This document shows, piece by piece, positions 44,424-56,587 of a stretch of 64,000 nucleotides of DNA; the first letter of the stretch is position 1, and each line of letters begins with the position of its first letter. This DNA comes from Pelodera strongyloides. Its lineage: Eukaryota > Nematoda > Chromadorea > Rhabditida > Rhabditidae. The translations under genes and the position numbers were made by a program. The notes below the pieces were generated by a model. That model made no database searches, had not been told where the DNA came from, and worked only from the letters and a program-made list of their open reading frames with translations. The DNA lies in contig JAANDG010000243.1 in NCBI GenBank assembly GCA_036852015.1, positions 62,001 to 126,000 on the forward strand. Reading direction: 5' to 3'.

Positions 44424-45975
44424 TTAAAGATCAAAATGTAACCATCGTTTGCAACAAGTTGTTACACGATGAAAGACCACAAGGATACGAAGGATATAGA
44501 AGGAACTATGGAAAAACTAATACTTGAAAGCAACAATCAATACATGGAAAAATTGTTGCCGGAAAAACTGAGAGTAGGTTAAAATGGACAGTATTTATCT
44601 CTTACACGTGATCTCTCTCTCCAAATTTTACCGAATAGGAATACGAATACGGGAGCGCCCTGGCTATAGAGAACCGGTTTTAGTGGCGAGATTTTATGGC
44701 GACAACAAATATATCAACGAATAATTTAATAATAATAATAGTAATAATAATAAATGTTATTATAGGCAAATAATAATAATAATATGTTTATGATTGATAT
44801 TGTTGATCAATCAGTTCTCATTTATTAAACAGATAAGATATCAATATCAAATAGCAAACTCTTATCTCCTTATTGTTAAGTCTTTTAACAAAACAAATTA
44901 GTGCATAACGTATTACGTAGCTAGCAGTCTGTGGTTACTTACAATAAACATTTTGCGGTGTGCCCATGTCGCTTTACCAACTTTACCGCTTATTCCAATC
45001 GATTACTGTTTATGCAAATCTGTGGTCATAATCAGCTTACCTTACGGTCTCACTAGATCCAAAAATAGAAATGACCAAAGTTTGTTATCAACGAAAGATC
45101 AGAGTACGCACAAAAAATTTGCATAAGTTATGAAAATTGAACCGCAAAGGATTATAGAATCAAGTCCGAGACACGTGGTCAATGTTAGAAACAAGACCAA
45201 GTGAGTACTCAAGTACCCGGGCGCAAAGCGAAACTTCGCATGTCAACCGAATTTGCGTATTTACGATAATAAATAAACCATTTCCTGTTACAAAATTTTT
45301 ATATTAAAATAGCTACCTTCTAATGGCGCTCTGCTGCATAATTTGTTCAAAATTAGAAAAAAAAGAATTTCGAAATATGACAACTTTGAAAATTGACCGG
45401 GCGGAAACACAAAAATTGAGCGAAGTTCCATTTTCGTACGGAAATGACCTTCGTTTTTGAACCGAATTTTGAGCATTTTTTGGAAATCGAAAAAATCTTG
45501 AGTAACGTCTTTGCGTTGTGTCTAAAGGAAAAGGACTATGGATTGATGGTCGCGAGAACTACCTTAGCGAGTTATTATACACTTTGAAAGGTAAAATTTC
45601 CGTATTATACATTTATTTATTTATTTATTAAATAACACCGAGGTGTGCATCAAATAATATCATGAAGAGAAAGCAGTGTACATATAACGAAACCATTTGT
45701 ACTGTAGTCAATTAACAATCGGGTAAAAGAAAAATGGCAAGGTGTATCACACAAGTGTATATATCTTGGCCTGCTTTACACAGTTTTGCAAATATTTCCC
45801 TAAATCTTTTATGTGCTTGTACGTGTTTATTTTTTATGAAGGGGTTGCATTTAGGCATGTACTGCTGTTTTTTTATCATGTGAGAAAAACAGTGAAAAAA
45901 ATGAATGTGGTAAAATACAGCACACTATGCGCAGGTCAGGATACAGATACAGAGTGAAGATCAGTTTAATCTTAA

Positions 45976-46150
45976 AGCGAAATATCGGCCGCTTTTTGAA
46001 ACGCATCGTGGACAACTGAATCCTTACGTTTTTTATGTTAATTCGCTCGAATTTAGCTCGATTTTTTATTCCAATTTATGTTCATTTGCATACGCTGCAT
46101 AAGAATGCTGGTCTATTCGATGTGCTTGAAAAACAGTCCGGTGTTTCACT
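45976..46150. mobile_element. MITE of the GTTTTTGAAACGCATCG family
   Basis: AGCGAAATATCGGCC after TTAA; the right end GGTGTTTCACT is followed by TTAG. It is part of a larger block (about 45960-46440) repeated in inverse orientation at 52600-53060. Confidence 0.7.
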
Positions 46151-47523
46151 TTAGCTTATTCGTTATGATTTATATCTACCCTAGAAGATCAGTGAGCATG
46201 TGTTATCAGCAGTTATTTCATAGGAATAGGAGTAAACAAGGAGTGCGTGCTCTCTCTTTACAAAGAAAACACCAAAAAGAACGGTCGTTCTTGACACTAA
46301 AGGGAAACACCAGCTATCGAAAAAGAACTATTGACAACCAACGTATAGCCCATAAAGTTTAGCAAAAAAATCAATATTTTAAGCTCTATTCATGAGGTAC
46401 AATTACTCCAAATAGTTGCTTAAACTGTCCGCAAATTTCCTGAAGTACTGTGATGGGAAAGTTCAGCGCATATTCATGTATGCATATAGTTAGTACACAT
46501 TGTCACTGTAAATTCCTGCGAGATTCTGTATAAATGACATAAAACTATATATGGCCTGTATACAAAAGAAATCCGCATATAGTTACATCTCGGCTACTTC
46601 GATAGAGTATACAGGACAGTAGTTGACATCAGAAGTGATATTACCATTTGCCATATGCGTGGTCCCGTTGCAGTTAAATTGTGGCCACTTTGGACAATGT
46701 GGAAGAAATGGTCCCACGCAAAATATTCATGGATGTGACAATTCAAAAAACTAAAAAAATTTTTTAGGAAAAAATACTTTCTCTAGTCCGTGCAGTAAGT
46801 TGAAGCATCATTCTATTTAAAAGTTGCAACTGATATCGACAGGGTCTCCGCGGGGGAGACCTCAAGGATAATTATGTTTTTTTTTTTGAATTATTAATTT
46901 TTGAGCATTATGATGCCATCTTATTCAGAACGCTCATTACATTTATTTCGATGCGTAAGTATCTCTAAGCCTGATAAAAATTACAGTCAAACATTAGCAT
47001 ATATAATTGTTTGGGTTCGGCGGGAAACCATTTGGCGATTGTTCTCCTTGCTAGCCCTCACTTGGAAACATCTGACATAACAAATTTGTAAAATACACAT
47101 GCTTTCAGACTATCCTCGAACGCGTAGCATTCTGGAATTTTTATTTCTAGAAAAAGACGAAATGATAAATGCGAATATGCACATACTAATTCCAAGTGCC
47201 AATCAGTCTTATCAGAAAGAAATAACCAAAGCAGCTGCTGTCAGCGTCGTGCTGTTCACGTGAGATAAAAACAATAGCCGTTCATCGATTTGCACGCCCA
47301 TATAAAGTTGCGCAATCTTGTCAATTATGCTGTGTAAGTTTGGCATGTTCTACATAAACATTATATTTTATTATTCTTTTTTTACATTCATATTTTTATA
47401 CCACCTTGACTTATTGTTGGTCATTTTATGGAAATCGTAAGGTGTTCGTTCAATCTTCAATCCTTGTTGTTCCGCCAGTTTGCTTTATTGTATTTCTCGC
47501 AAAAAAAATTTTTTTTAAAGGGA

Positions 47524-50500
47524 ATGAGCACCACAAATGACTCTCCGACTTTCAATAACACGATTGTGGAGTCGTTTCTAGTTCATGAACATGATGAGAT
47601 GTTTTCCGATGAAGATCAATCTTTCGAAGTCATTCCAAGACATGGTAAGTGATTATGCGGTTGGAATTCTCAGTTCAACAATGTGTACTAAATTGCTTGC
47701 TATTCTTTTTTTTGAGTCACACTTATCATTTTCCAATTTTTTTAGACACTCCAATAACACAAACGACTAATTTGGAAGGTAGTGGGCTGCTTAACATCAA
47801 TTTTACTGTTGTTGAATCGCTTTCTCAGCAATCACTGTTAGTTCCAAATTTTCATAGTTCAGGATCCAGCTTGGCGGAGGTAAATTTCAATTCTTATTGT
47901 GTCTTTTCGCGAAAAAAAACTAGGACCCTTTGAAGTCCAAATACCTTGGTGGACGCATTTATTCGAGTAATTGTACACACAATGTTGCTGTAAACATTTA
48001 CTAAACCACAACACAGTAACACAAATGATACGATGAAGAAAAGTTAGTGCGTAACACTTTGTAATGTAATTGATGTTGCCCATATTCTACCCCGCTTTTT
48101 GAACCTGAGTTCAGAGTTTGCGAGTGAGTTATGAACCTGCCCTTGGTTCCTATGAAGTCGCTGAACCAATTCCGGATGAGGTTAACACGTCGTTATTAAC
48201 AGACTCAGACAGCACTAAACGTAAGTTGTCTCGATAACCTTTGAACTAACAGAATAAGAAAACGTCCTCACAAGCTAGTCGGTTTTGTGTAAAAAGGATC
48301 ACCAAACCAAAAAAGTTCATAGACTTGAAATGCTTTTGCAATAGGACAATCATTGTGATTGAATGTGGAAATCCTATGTTCCTAATTTTTTACACTTTGA
48401 AGAATTCAGTTTATAAGGACACGTTTTTCTAACGAAAATATAACTGGAAAGTCGCTTCATGCGGTGATTGCCGTATTGTGTAAAAATAAGGCAAAATTGC
48501 AATTAGATTCCGACAGTCCGCAGATGACTAGCTTGCTCCAAGGTACTCATGAGCTACTTAATTCCATTCGAAATTTCGCCGATAGCACCAATGATGTCAG
48601 CGTGAGTAAATTTAAAAGGAATGTCAGATGGGCGTACGAAATTGCCAAAAAATCTATAAGTGCTTCAAATCAACAATAGACGGCGCATGGTGTCGCTTCG
48701 CTAATTTAGGTCAGCCAACTACTGGCCGATGTTGATGCCCTTGTCGAGACCAACAAAAGACTGCACGACGACCTCCGGAAAGCAGAGAAGAAAACGCAAG
48801 ATGCAGGTATATTTTCCCTCTATGTCCTGTTTTGAAATGTATTTAGGACAACTCCATTCCCATACGACTGAAAAGAGCTATGTGTTCGCGCGGTAATTTA
48901 TATACATCGTAATAAGCGACTGACGCAACGTCATACGGCTTGACTGGCTGACTGTAAATGCTTCAAGAGAGTGCACCCTATACAAGGGTGGAACAAGGAT
49001 CTTCCAAAATGTGCTTATCACGTGTTTCGCACATTTCCTGGTCATTAGACGACGAGTTCCGGATGACAAATTGTTCAATCTCAATAATCACTGGAAGATA
49101 AGGACTTAACGAAGTAAAGAAATAATTAATTAAAGAGGCCACCGCCAAGGAACTTTTTGCTGCGCAGGAAAGGCGAATAAAAGAACTGGAGCAGAAGGTG
49201 CAAGAATTGACATCGGGATCTCAAGCCGTGGGTTTGTTTGGATTTATCTATAAATTTTGACTGTGACTCTAAATCACAGTCAAAATTTATGAAAATTGGC
49301 TCAGGGCTGCCGTAAAGTCCCTTGTATTATTTACACTCACTTTGGCATATTTATCTGTAAACGCAAGTATGGTATGAATCATTTTCAAACGCATGCATAA
49401 CAGAATGTTACGGGAAAAATCAGTCGATTGATCTCAATAATAACTGAGTACCTACTTCCAGGCAAACGAAAAAGACGCGGAGAAGAATTCGACTCTGTAC
49501 GATCTTATTCAAAGTCTATGGTCATTGTCGGTTTCCGTCGTTCAGGAAGTCTGCCTACAAGCTATTCCGGAATATAACATGGATGCCAATGTGAGCTTCC
49601 CTTTCATTCTTCCATTGCTCAAAACCGCATTGTCAACATAGACTAGTTTATTCCTATTATCTTGGTTTATTTCTTGTTAGAGACTGTGCACTGGCGCTTT
49701 TTTTTTCTTTTTTTTTTGAGAATAAACGGAGGACGCTAATTTCTCAAAATCCTTTTTCAGATCCGAGGTCAATTGCGAAGAGCTCAACTTTCTGCAAAGA
49801 AAGCACATCTCGCGATTCAGATTACCTCGAATTCGGCTGAATCGATTCTTCGTCAAACAGGTGCACTCGAATCCAAGCGACGCCAAAATCAGAAGTCGCT
49901 GGCTGCTCCAGAGCTAGTTGCTGAACCAAGTCAGGTGCTAAAGGCCACACAAAATGAGGCAAACGCAATTACAGAAGGACATCAAGAGGCAATTGAACAG
50001 TCGCCAAAGAATCAACAACACGCAATTGAACAACGCACCTCCTCCGATCCACAAGAGAATGTGGAAATTGCGGAGCCGCCACAAACATCTTCCTCAATCG
50101 ATAGTGCACCAGCTCAAAGCTATGTTGAATCTTCAGCGATTAAATCTTCAGCGGTTGTATCTGCAGTAACGCAGCCTTCAATGACAGGCGAAATTGCTCG
50201 AACCACAAAATCACCAGTCGACTCAATGTGGGAATTCGCGACTTTACAACAACAAGGCAGCGAAAATGTTGGCGTTGGCATTTATATTCGACCGGTAGGT
50301 TTTTGTAAACCTTTAAAGGGTCAGGCCCATTTCAAATGACCCCTATTTTTGATGACACCATCGGATTCTCCATTTCAAATATAGTAGGCTGAATTTTTTT
50401 TCGAATTTTCGTTTTCAGCAATTTACCATGGCCAGTCATACACAACAATCAATCGCAGTTGTCACGCCCATTCGCGCTGATTGGCCAGGATCGCAATTAC

Positions 50501-51981
50501 CACGCCCAATAGAGCATATTGCCCAATTAGCGCGGAAGGGCGTCACAACTGCGATATATAGTTGGGTATGACTGGCCATGGTAAATTGCTGGATACTGCG
50601 TGAATTTTGGGCTTGAAAATTAGAAAAATATCGTATCCTGCTATATTTCACATGGAGAATCAGGTGGAATCAGCAAAAATAGGGGTCACTTGAAATGGGC
50701 CTGACCTAAGTTTTCACCAAACTGCTGCAAACTTGTATGGTTAATGCGGCTCATTTTGGTGATGACGCTAACTGTGAATTTCTTAAAGGAGGAGGCTCAC
50801 GAGAATGAAGTGCTCAAATAGTTTTCTTTTATCGAAATTTGATGGCATTAAAGGGAATATATATGCCCTTTTTGAAGTTAAGCTGTATTAATAGAATGTG
50901 TTCCTCATTAAGGAAACAACAACAAAAATTGTTAAAAGTTTCCCATTTAAAAGAAAATGATTTTCAAAGTTCATCTTTTCCATAGTAAACGCGTTGCTTG
51001 ACCCCCTGGCTTACACGGCAGTGCTGATGGAGCAAAAAATTTTGCATATGTGTGCATACATCGGCATATAGCATGCAACAGCGACATATTTGCATGCAAA
51101 TGAGAATATTCGAATTTACATATTCAGTCGCCTACTTAAATTCATGTCTGGTGTGGAAACTCTAGTTTCGCAGTTGTTTTGCTCATTTTGAGTGCCTACA
51201 TATTCCCTTTAAATTCCGAAAGACGTGCTTTACAAAGCAAATGCTTTTAATTGGAATGATTCTATTAAAATTTTGGATCGTAACAAATAGTTGATTTCCA
51301 TAATAGTGGGCATGCAAATTTTGTGCTGGCTTGCAAAATGACTTGTAAATTTGCATGTTTAGCTTTGAAAGCTACCTTGCTTACGATAGCTTATTTTGAC
51401 TTCGAGTTCTTTTTAATTCCTCCATACTAAACCGCTCAACCTTATAATGCTTGTTTTTTGGCAGATCAACAAATCATCCTTCGATAAAAGGAAACTATTT
51501 GAGCACTTCATTCTCGTGAGCCTCCTCCTTTAAAAGATAGTAAAAATGAAGTATCTGGAAGAAGTACTGCAAATTTAACTATTTAACAAGTCCACTTTCA
51601 TCATTTGGTTCATCATGGGGAATGTCCTGCACAAAGAAGTAAGTGTTATAATAATAACCTTTTAGAATGCCCGACTCTCTATGCTAGATAGCACGTCAAC
51701 CACCACGGATGCTCCAGTACGGAGCGAGTATCTCGCGTCTTTGGTAAGCGGTGCTATACAGTAATTTTAGTAAAGAACGTCGAAACCCTTTGATAAGAAG
51801 CTCTAAGAAAAAATACTAGCAAACAACAGCTGCATTAGTCACGAAGCAGAACATCTTTGAGCTATTAGTCAGAAAAAAGAGAGAAAGGTTCAAGAAAAAT
51901 GCATACAAATACATATTTCAGGAGGCAGTTGGCGAAACAAAACAGTTGGTGCCAAAAGTGTCCGAGAGGGACCTAAAATAA
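47524..51981 (+). CDS. Coiled-coil protein, 481 residues, 10 exons
   Basis: Exons: 47524-47644, 47746-47879, 48115-48220, 48507-48601, 48710-48806, 49136-49227, 49462-49590, 49761-50294, 51666-51743, 51922-51981. The N-terminal 120 residues are acidic and contain DEDQSFEVI, which fits the LC3-interacting consensus of an aromatic and a hydrophobic residue spaced by two after acidic residues. Exons 5-7 form a predicted coiled coil (LLADVDALVETNKRL, RRIKELEQKVQEL). The large exon 8 is Gln/Ser/Ala-rich and probably disordered. There is no membrane segment or signal peptide. The acceptor at 48506 (GCAATTAG) is weak and was chosen because it keeps the frame. I do not recognise the family. The ATG follows a T-rich AAAG site suitable for trans-splicing. 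The long intron 8 carries three MITEs. Confidence 0.65.
50317..50707. mobile_element. TTAA-flanked MITE, AGGGTCAGGCCCATTT subtype
   Basis: AGGGTCAGGCCCATTTCAA is mirrored by TTGAAATGGGCCTGACCT. The interior also pairs (TTTACCATGGCCAGTCATAC). Intronic, right after exon 8 of the coiled-coil gene. Confidence 0.75.
50787..51539. mobile_element. TTAA-flanked MITE with a second MITE nested in it
   Basis: Outer ends are AGGAGGAGGCTCACGAGAAT and its complement, with TTAA on both sides. Inside, 50852-51208 (AGGGAATAT... ATATTCCCT, its own TTAA flanks) is a copy of the element at 55139-55482, so insertions occurred in that order. Confidence 0.75.
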
Positions 51982-52386
51982 CGATAATCACGGTTTTATT
52001 AGTACACTGGGTTGATTATCACTCCTCATTAGTTGTTATGTACTTCGTGCAACTCATAGTCCGGAGAATTGTAGGCAAGGATCACAGCCCAACGTTGAAA
52101 ACCATACCTATGTATATAATGTTGTATAATTGAACGTGCAATAAAATGTTTGAAGTTTAAGGTGGATATATATATATATATTGCGCAAAACATATATCAC
52201 CGTCAGGCCAGGCACAAAGGTTGAAATACACACATGCAGGTATCGCTCATCATATTCATTCACTCAATTTTTTTCAGGGTTACAACTGTCAACATCCAAG
52301 AACAGGCCAACACACTTAGCAGCAAATCCCAAAACTCAACATAATACTTGTGTTCCTGCGGGGTGCACATGGCGCAATATCAGTTA

Positions 52387-53350
52387 CCAGCCGGCTACGC
52401 CGCCCGAGGCGACTTTCTATTTTATGTATTCGTGAAACGTGGGTTCAAAAAAAATTAGAGCATGGATCATATGCAAAAATCCTCGCTCCGTTGTTCTTTT
52501 TGTTGCTCTAGATCTGCATGTTCTTTGTAGTTTTTTCGTAGTACTTTGAGCGCCGCCAACTGATACTGCACGGCTGATACTGTAGCGGACACGGTGTGTT
52601 ATGTTAAATTTGCGGACAGTTTAAGCAACTATTTGGAGTAATTGTACCTCATGAATAGAGCTTAAAATATTGATTTTTTTGTTAAACTCCAAGTGCTATA
52701 AGTTCTTTTTCGATAGCTGGTGTTTTCCTTCTTTAGTGTCAAGAACGACCGTTCTTTTTGGTGTTTTCTTTGTATAGAGAGAGCACGCACTCGTATGAAA
52801 TAACTGCTGATAACACCATTGCTCACTGATCTTCTAGGGTAGATATAAATCATAACGAGTAAGTTAAAGTGAAACACCGGACTGTTTTTCAAGCACATCG
52901 AATAGACCATCATTCTTATGCCGCGTATGCAAATGAACATAAATTAGAATAAAAAATCGAGCTAAATTCGAGCAAATTAGCATAAAAACGTAAGGATTCA
53001 GTTGTCCACGATGCATTTCAAAAAGCGGCCGGTATTTCGCTTTAAGATTAAGCAAACCCCTTCATAAAAATATAAACACATACATGTATAATACGGAACG
53101 TTTTCCACAAAGTGTCAACCAGTCTTATCAGAAAGAAATAACCAAAGCAGCTGCTGTCAGCGTCGTGCTACAAGCATTTCATATATGCAGCTTTTTTCGG
53201 GCTTCTGTGAGAGGGGCGCTCGGGATGTGAGATGGCTCAGTGCATGGGAACATGAACTAATGAACCAATCCTACTTCCTGAGCGTAACGCACATCATCCA
53301 AACGTAATCAAACAAACGCATAAACAAAACTCCCAACTTTAAGGTATAAT
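52387..53350 (-). mobile_element. Helitron-like element interrupted by an insertion
   Basis: The 3' end (minus) is GTCGCCTCGGGCGGCGTAGC, then CGGCTGG before T. Segments 52430-52557 and 53176-53340 match the two halves of 35738-36144, so roughly 52558-53175 is an insertion. The 5' TC end is eroded. Confidence 0.6.
52868..53041. mobile_element. MITE of the CAAAAAGCGGCCGGTATTTCGCT family
   Basis: Starts after TTAA with AGTGAAACACCGG and ends GGCCGGTATTTCGCT before TTAA. It lies within the insertion that splits the Helitron-like element. Confidence 0.75.
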
Positions 53351-53801
53351 ATCGTTTGTCTACAGTGAGAGTTAGATCACTTAGAATGTTCAAAATTGAT
53401 GTCGGCATCAATATTTTGGTTAACGTTCTGCAGAAACACACTTGGGAAAACTCAAATTAGCATAAGCTCGTAAGATAGACAAACCATATGGCGTGGGCAA
53501 ACCGAAGTTTAATGAGAAAAAAACGTTATTTATAAGTGTCGCAATGATTGGTTTTACTTGTACACTTGTACTATTTATCGAATATGCAGTAACATAAAAA
53601 TTGTTTATTTTGGGAGAAAATTCCTTGATTCTGGTATTCTGCACTCAAAACGCGTTTTGCTTCGTCAAACAGAAAACGTGCTACGTACGAATTGATCAAA
53701 AACATCTACTTTGAGAAAGCTCGGATCAATTAGAATTTAGGATCGACTATAGGACTATGTTTAATTGGAATTGGGCAATTGGGAAATTATTTTTAGTTTC
53801 T

Positions 53802-56147
53802 TCAATGATGGTGATGTCCGCCTCCGCCGCCTCCGCCGCCTCCGCCGCCTTCTGAAAAAAAATGAGTGTGCACACACGCTGCGCGGCGGGGCCCGGCCCC
53901 GCCGCGCAGCGTGTGTGCGGGATTTTTTTTTTGTTAATCACAGGAAAACCGTCGTTTTTCGTCACCAAATGGTTCAAATGGTTTTTACCAAAAAAATTAT
54001 CTGGTGACTGTTCCGTGACCAGTTCGTGACTGGTTGATAAAGCATGGTCACGAAGAGAGTACGAAATGGGCTGCTCCACTCAACAAAACCAATGAAACAT
54101 CATCATGCGGTTTCACTCATTTCTTACTATATAACTACAGCCTTAGCTTGTTCCTTCAACAATTAGCAAGCGTATATTGGCATTTACCTCTTCTGTATGT
54201 GAAGTAACACACAAGGCCTAGAAGACAAAAGAGGATGTCTGGCACTCCAATCAGATGATCAGTCCAATGGCGAGATTGAATAAAAGAAAGTCCGATCTTT
54301 ACGCCACCAAGAATGAACTGAATTAATTGCATAATTATAGTAAAACCAAAAATGTCTCATCATTCAACCGTGGGATAACACTTGAAAAATTATAATTGGC
54401 CAATTAATTGACACGGCAAAGACCTAGCAATAAAGTGCATAGTCTAACATAGTCACAAAAGGAGTTTGATTTGATGTCCATTAAAGGGCAGGATGATGTA
54501 AGTGCGATTGCAGTAGCAAGTTACAGAAAAACATAATGTGAATGGGTTATTGGATTATAATGGAGCGGCTAGATTCAATCGGAACACTTGAAAAAAATCA
54601 ACTTACAAATAGGATAGAGCTCATCAGCACGCCATACTTCTTGCAGCAGCAGAACAGTGAATTGAAAGCGAATATGGCGAGATCAAGTGAAAGGGCGACG
54701 CCCACTAATAGCACCATAAAGGAGGCGAAGTGCTCTTTGGCATACAAACAATTCCTCCTTGCATCCGCTTTTAATCTGAAAATTTATGAATTCGCACATT
54801 GGGCGCTGTAATTTGTGGCGCCGTATTTTTTCTTCATATCTACTTAAAGGGGTACCCCTTTTTGAAGTTAAGCTGTATCAATAAAAGTTGTGTTCCACAT
54901 TCAGGAAAACAAAGTTTCCCGGTTAACAGAAAATGATTCGCAACGTTGAGAGTGTCCATAGTAAATGCGTATAGTGGTATGGTGAGTATTTGAGCATAAA
55001 TCGTCTCAACTAAAAACCTGAATTGTCATCGGAAGTGTGCAAACACGAATATTCGAACTTACATATTCGCATATCTATTATGGATCTGCTAACGTTGGGC
55101 TTATTTTGTGCATTTTGACGGGGACACATCCCCTTTAAAGGGAATATGTAGGCACCCACAATGTGCAAAACAACTGCGAAACTGGAGTTTCCACACCAGA
55201 CATGAATTTAAGTAGGCGACTGAATACGTAAATTCTAATTTGCATGCCCTGCGTATTGAATCTTTCTATTTGCCGATATTCGCATGCAAAGTTGAAATTT
55301 GCTCCATTAGAACTGCCGTGTAAGCCGGTGTCAGTAAAAGCGTTTACTATGGAAAAGGTGAACATTGAAAATCATTTTCTTTTAAATGGGAAACTTTTAA
55401 CCATTTTTGTTGTTGTTTCCTTAATGAGGAACACACATTCTATTAATACAGCTTAACTTCAAAAAGGGCATACATATTCCCTTTAAAGAAAATCGAATAA
55501 AAACGTAGGGTAATTTGCATACCGATGTGCGTTACGGAAATGCAAATTTTGTGTTCGGGTATAAAAAGATTTTCGCAGCTCAATGTCGATGCATACCAAT
55601 TGTTTCCTATTATGTGAATTTCTTATGATACGTTTGAAGCTTTGTATATAAGTTCCAAATCATACTTCCAATCATATTTCCATGTAAGTCGCCTCAGGCG
55701 GCGTGATCCGACTGGTAACGAATAAAAATGTAAAAAAAAATTTCTTTCGGATCTTCTAAGCGCTTTATTTTGTGCATTTTTCATGAAGGGTAATAATCAA
55801 ATCAGCTCACTTGTCTGAGCTACAGTCCCTGCCCCATATAAGGTATATTATTGCTATGGCGACGCCGGCGGCCATAGCAATCATATATATTATCAGTAGA
55901 CATCCGTAGATAACCCTCTTAAAACAGAAGATTATAATTATAAAGAAAAGGTAAAGAAAAGTTCCATACTACAACTAGGCGTATATAGAAACCGTAGTGA
56001 TGACTTATTTGTTCACATTCAATATTAAGCTACTGTTCATATAAATTATTGAAAATAAGGGAAATTTTGGCAATTTTTATCCATCCAATGTGTATGCATT
56101 CATGGATTGCTTAACTATGAAAGAAAACTTACCAAGACCTTACTCAT
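53802..56147 (-). CDS. Four-membrane-segment protein ending in Gly11-His4, 156 residues (cluster copy 1)
   Basis: Exons: 56133-56147, 55811-55917, 54607-54775, 54188-54317, 53802-53851, all phases consistent. Membrane segments lie near residues 7-31 (LLIIYMIAMAAGVAIAII), 57-80 (ASFMVLLVGVALSLDLAIF), 93-110 and 117-136 (VPDILFCLLGLVCYFTY). A CCCKK cluster follows the second segment. The last exon encodes glycines only, then four histidines and the stop. Exon structure and sequence match the genes at 59085-61549 and 62304-63335. The layout resembles nematode and insect four-pass proteins related to the LAPTM/DUF7027 type (inference from topology only). The His tail could bind metal, but this is untested. 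Introns carry two MITEs, a Helitron-like end and a GC-rich palindrome. Confidence 0.72.
53871..53917. repeat. GC-rich near-perfect 47-base palindrome
   Basis: CACACACGCTGCGCGGCGGG is mirrored exactly around a GGCCCGGCC centre. It lies 19 bases upstream (in gene direction) of the last exon of the gene at 53802-56147, in the intron. GC content is far above the surroundings. Confidence 0.95.
53940..54060. repeat. Interspersed repeat of the ACCAAATGGTT family
   Basis: GGAAAACCGTCGTTTTTCG and CACCAAATGGTTCAAATGG match 11735-11850. It directly adjoins the GC-rich palindrome. Confidence 0.5.
54848..55134. mobile_element. TTAA-flanked MITE sharing a TTAA with its neighbour
   Basis: Begins AGGGGTACCCC after TTAA 54844-54847 and ends ACACATCCCCT before TTAA 55135-55138. 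Confidence 0.55.
55139..55482. mobile_element. TTAA-flanked MITE, AGGGAATATGT subtype
   Basis: Starts AGGGAATATGTAGGC and ends GCATACATATTCCCT, flanked by TTAA on both sides. A related copy is nested at 50852-51208. Confidence 0.7.
55500..55715 (+). mobile_element. Helitron-like element, 5' end missing
   Basis: Matches 60869-61095 from TAATTTGCATACCGATGTG to the 3' hairpin GTCGCCTCAGGCGGCG and ACTGG before T. The 5' TC end has been replaced by MITE-related sequence. Confidence 0.6.
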
Positions 56148-56308
56148 TGTGGTGTGTTGTTTATACTGATGAAAGCCAAAGACATGAACTTTTTTTGTCT
56201 GAAGCCGGTGCTTACGATTTTTGCATATGTAAAAATTGTTTTGAACGTACGCGTTTATACGTTAGATACGTTACAGCGGTTTCCGAGTTTATCCTGTGTT
56301 ATCTGTTA

Positions 56309-56584
56309 GGGCGCGTTCGGGATTGATTTTCCGAAAGGAAACTCGGCCAAATCCTCGTTCGGGATGGACATTTTGGAAACGTTCTAATGCTTGGAGAAAA
56401 CAAAAAATACAGTATGAATTAGCATGGAAATTTTGAAAAATATGATCGGAAAACGTTTTTCGCAAGCTAATTCATTCATACTGTATTTTTTGTTTTCTCC
56501 AAGCATTGGAACGTTTCCAAAAAGTCCATCCCGAACGATGAATTTGTATGGTTTCCTTTCGGAAAATCAATCCCGAACGCGCCC
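56309..56584. mobile_element. Harbinger-like MITE with TTA duplication
   Basis: GGGCGCGTTCGGGATTGAT is mirrored by ATCAATCCCGAACGCGCCC, with TTA at 56306-56308 and 56585-56587. Long inner arms also pair (ATACAGTATGAATTAGC). A TTA target and GC-rich ends fit the PIF/Harbinger superfamily. Confidence 0.75.
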
Positions 56585-56587
56585 TTA

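Larger units (their letters stand above)
43542..47523. other. Intergenic region, no gene seen
   Basis: Contains the MITEs at 44249-44423 and 45976-46150, an (AAT)n tract at about 44722-44782, and imperfect GACACACTTTGACAC repeats in the adjoining intron near 43250-43310. The minus-strand frame at 45288-45476 is Phe/Lys-rich and lacks a domain. Confidence 0.4.
51982..53801. other. Intergenic region made mostly of nested repeats
   Basis: A (TA)n run at about 52162-52180, an interrupted Helitron-like element (52387-53350) and the 3' flank of the four-membrane-segment gene. No independent gene was found. The block 53590-53720 matches 57775-57910, the 3' flank of the paralogue. Confidence 0.5.

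Noticed and set aside
47428..47523. N-terminal extension of the coiled-coil gene from an ATG at 47428
   Set aside because: The extension is hydrophobic and Phe-rich, crosses a T-rich acceptor-like tract ending in AAAG, and is better explained as the sequence before a trans-splice site.
53802..53851. Polyhistidine tail as possible vector or tag contamination
   Set aside because: The exon has a native acceptor, sits in a gene with paralogues that have a different Gly/His tail, and no vector sequence flanks it.
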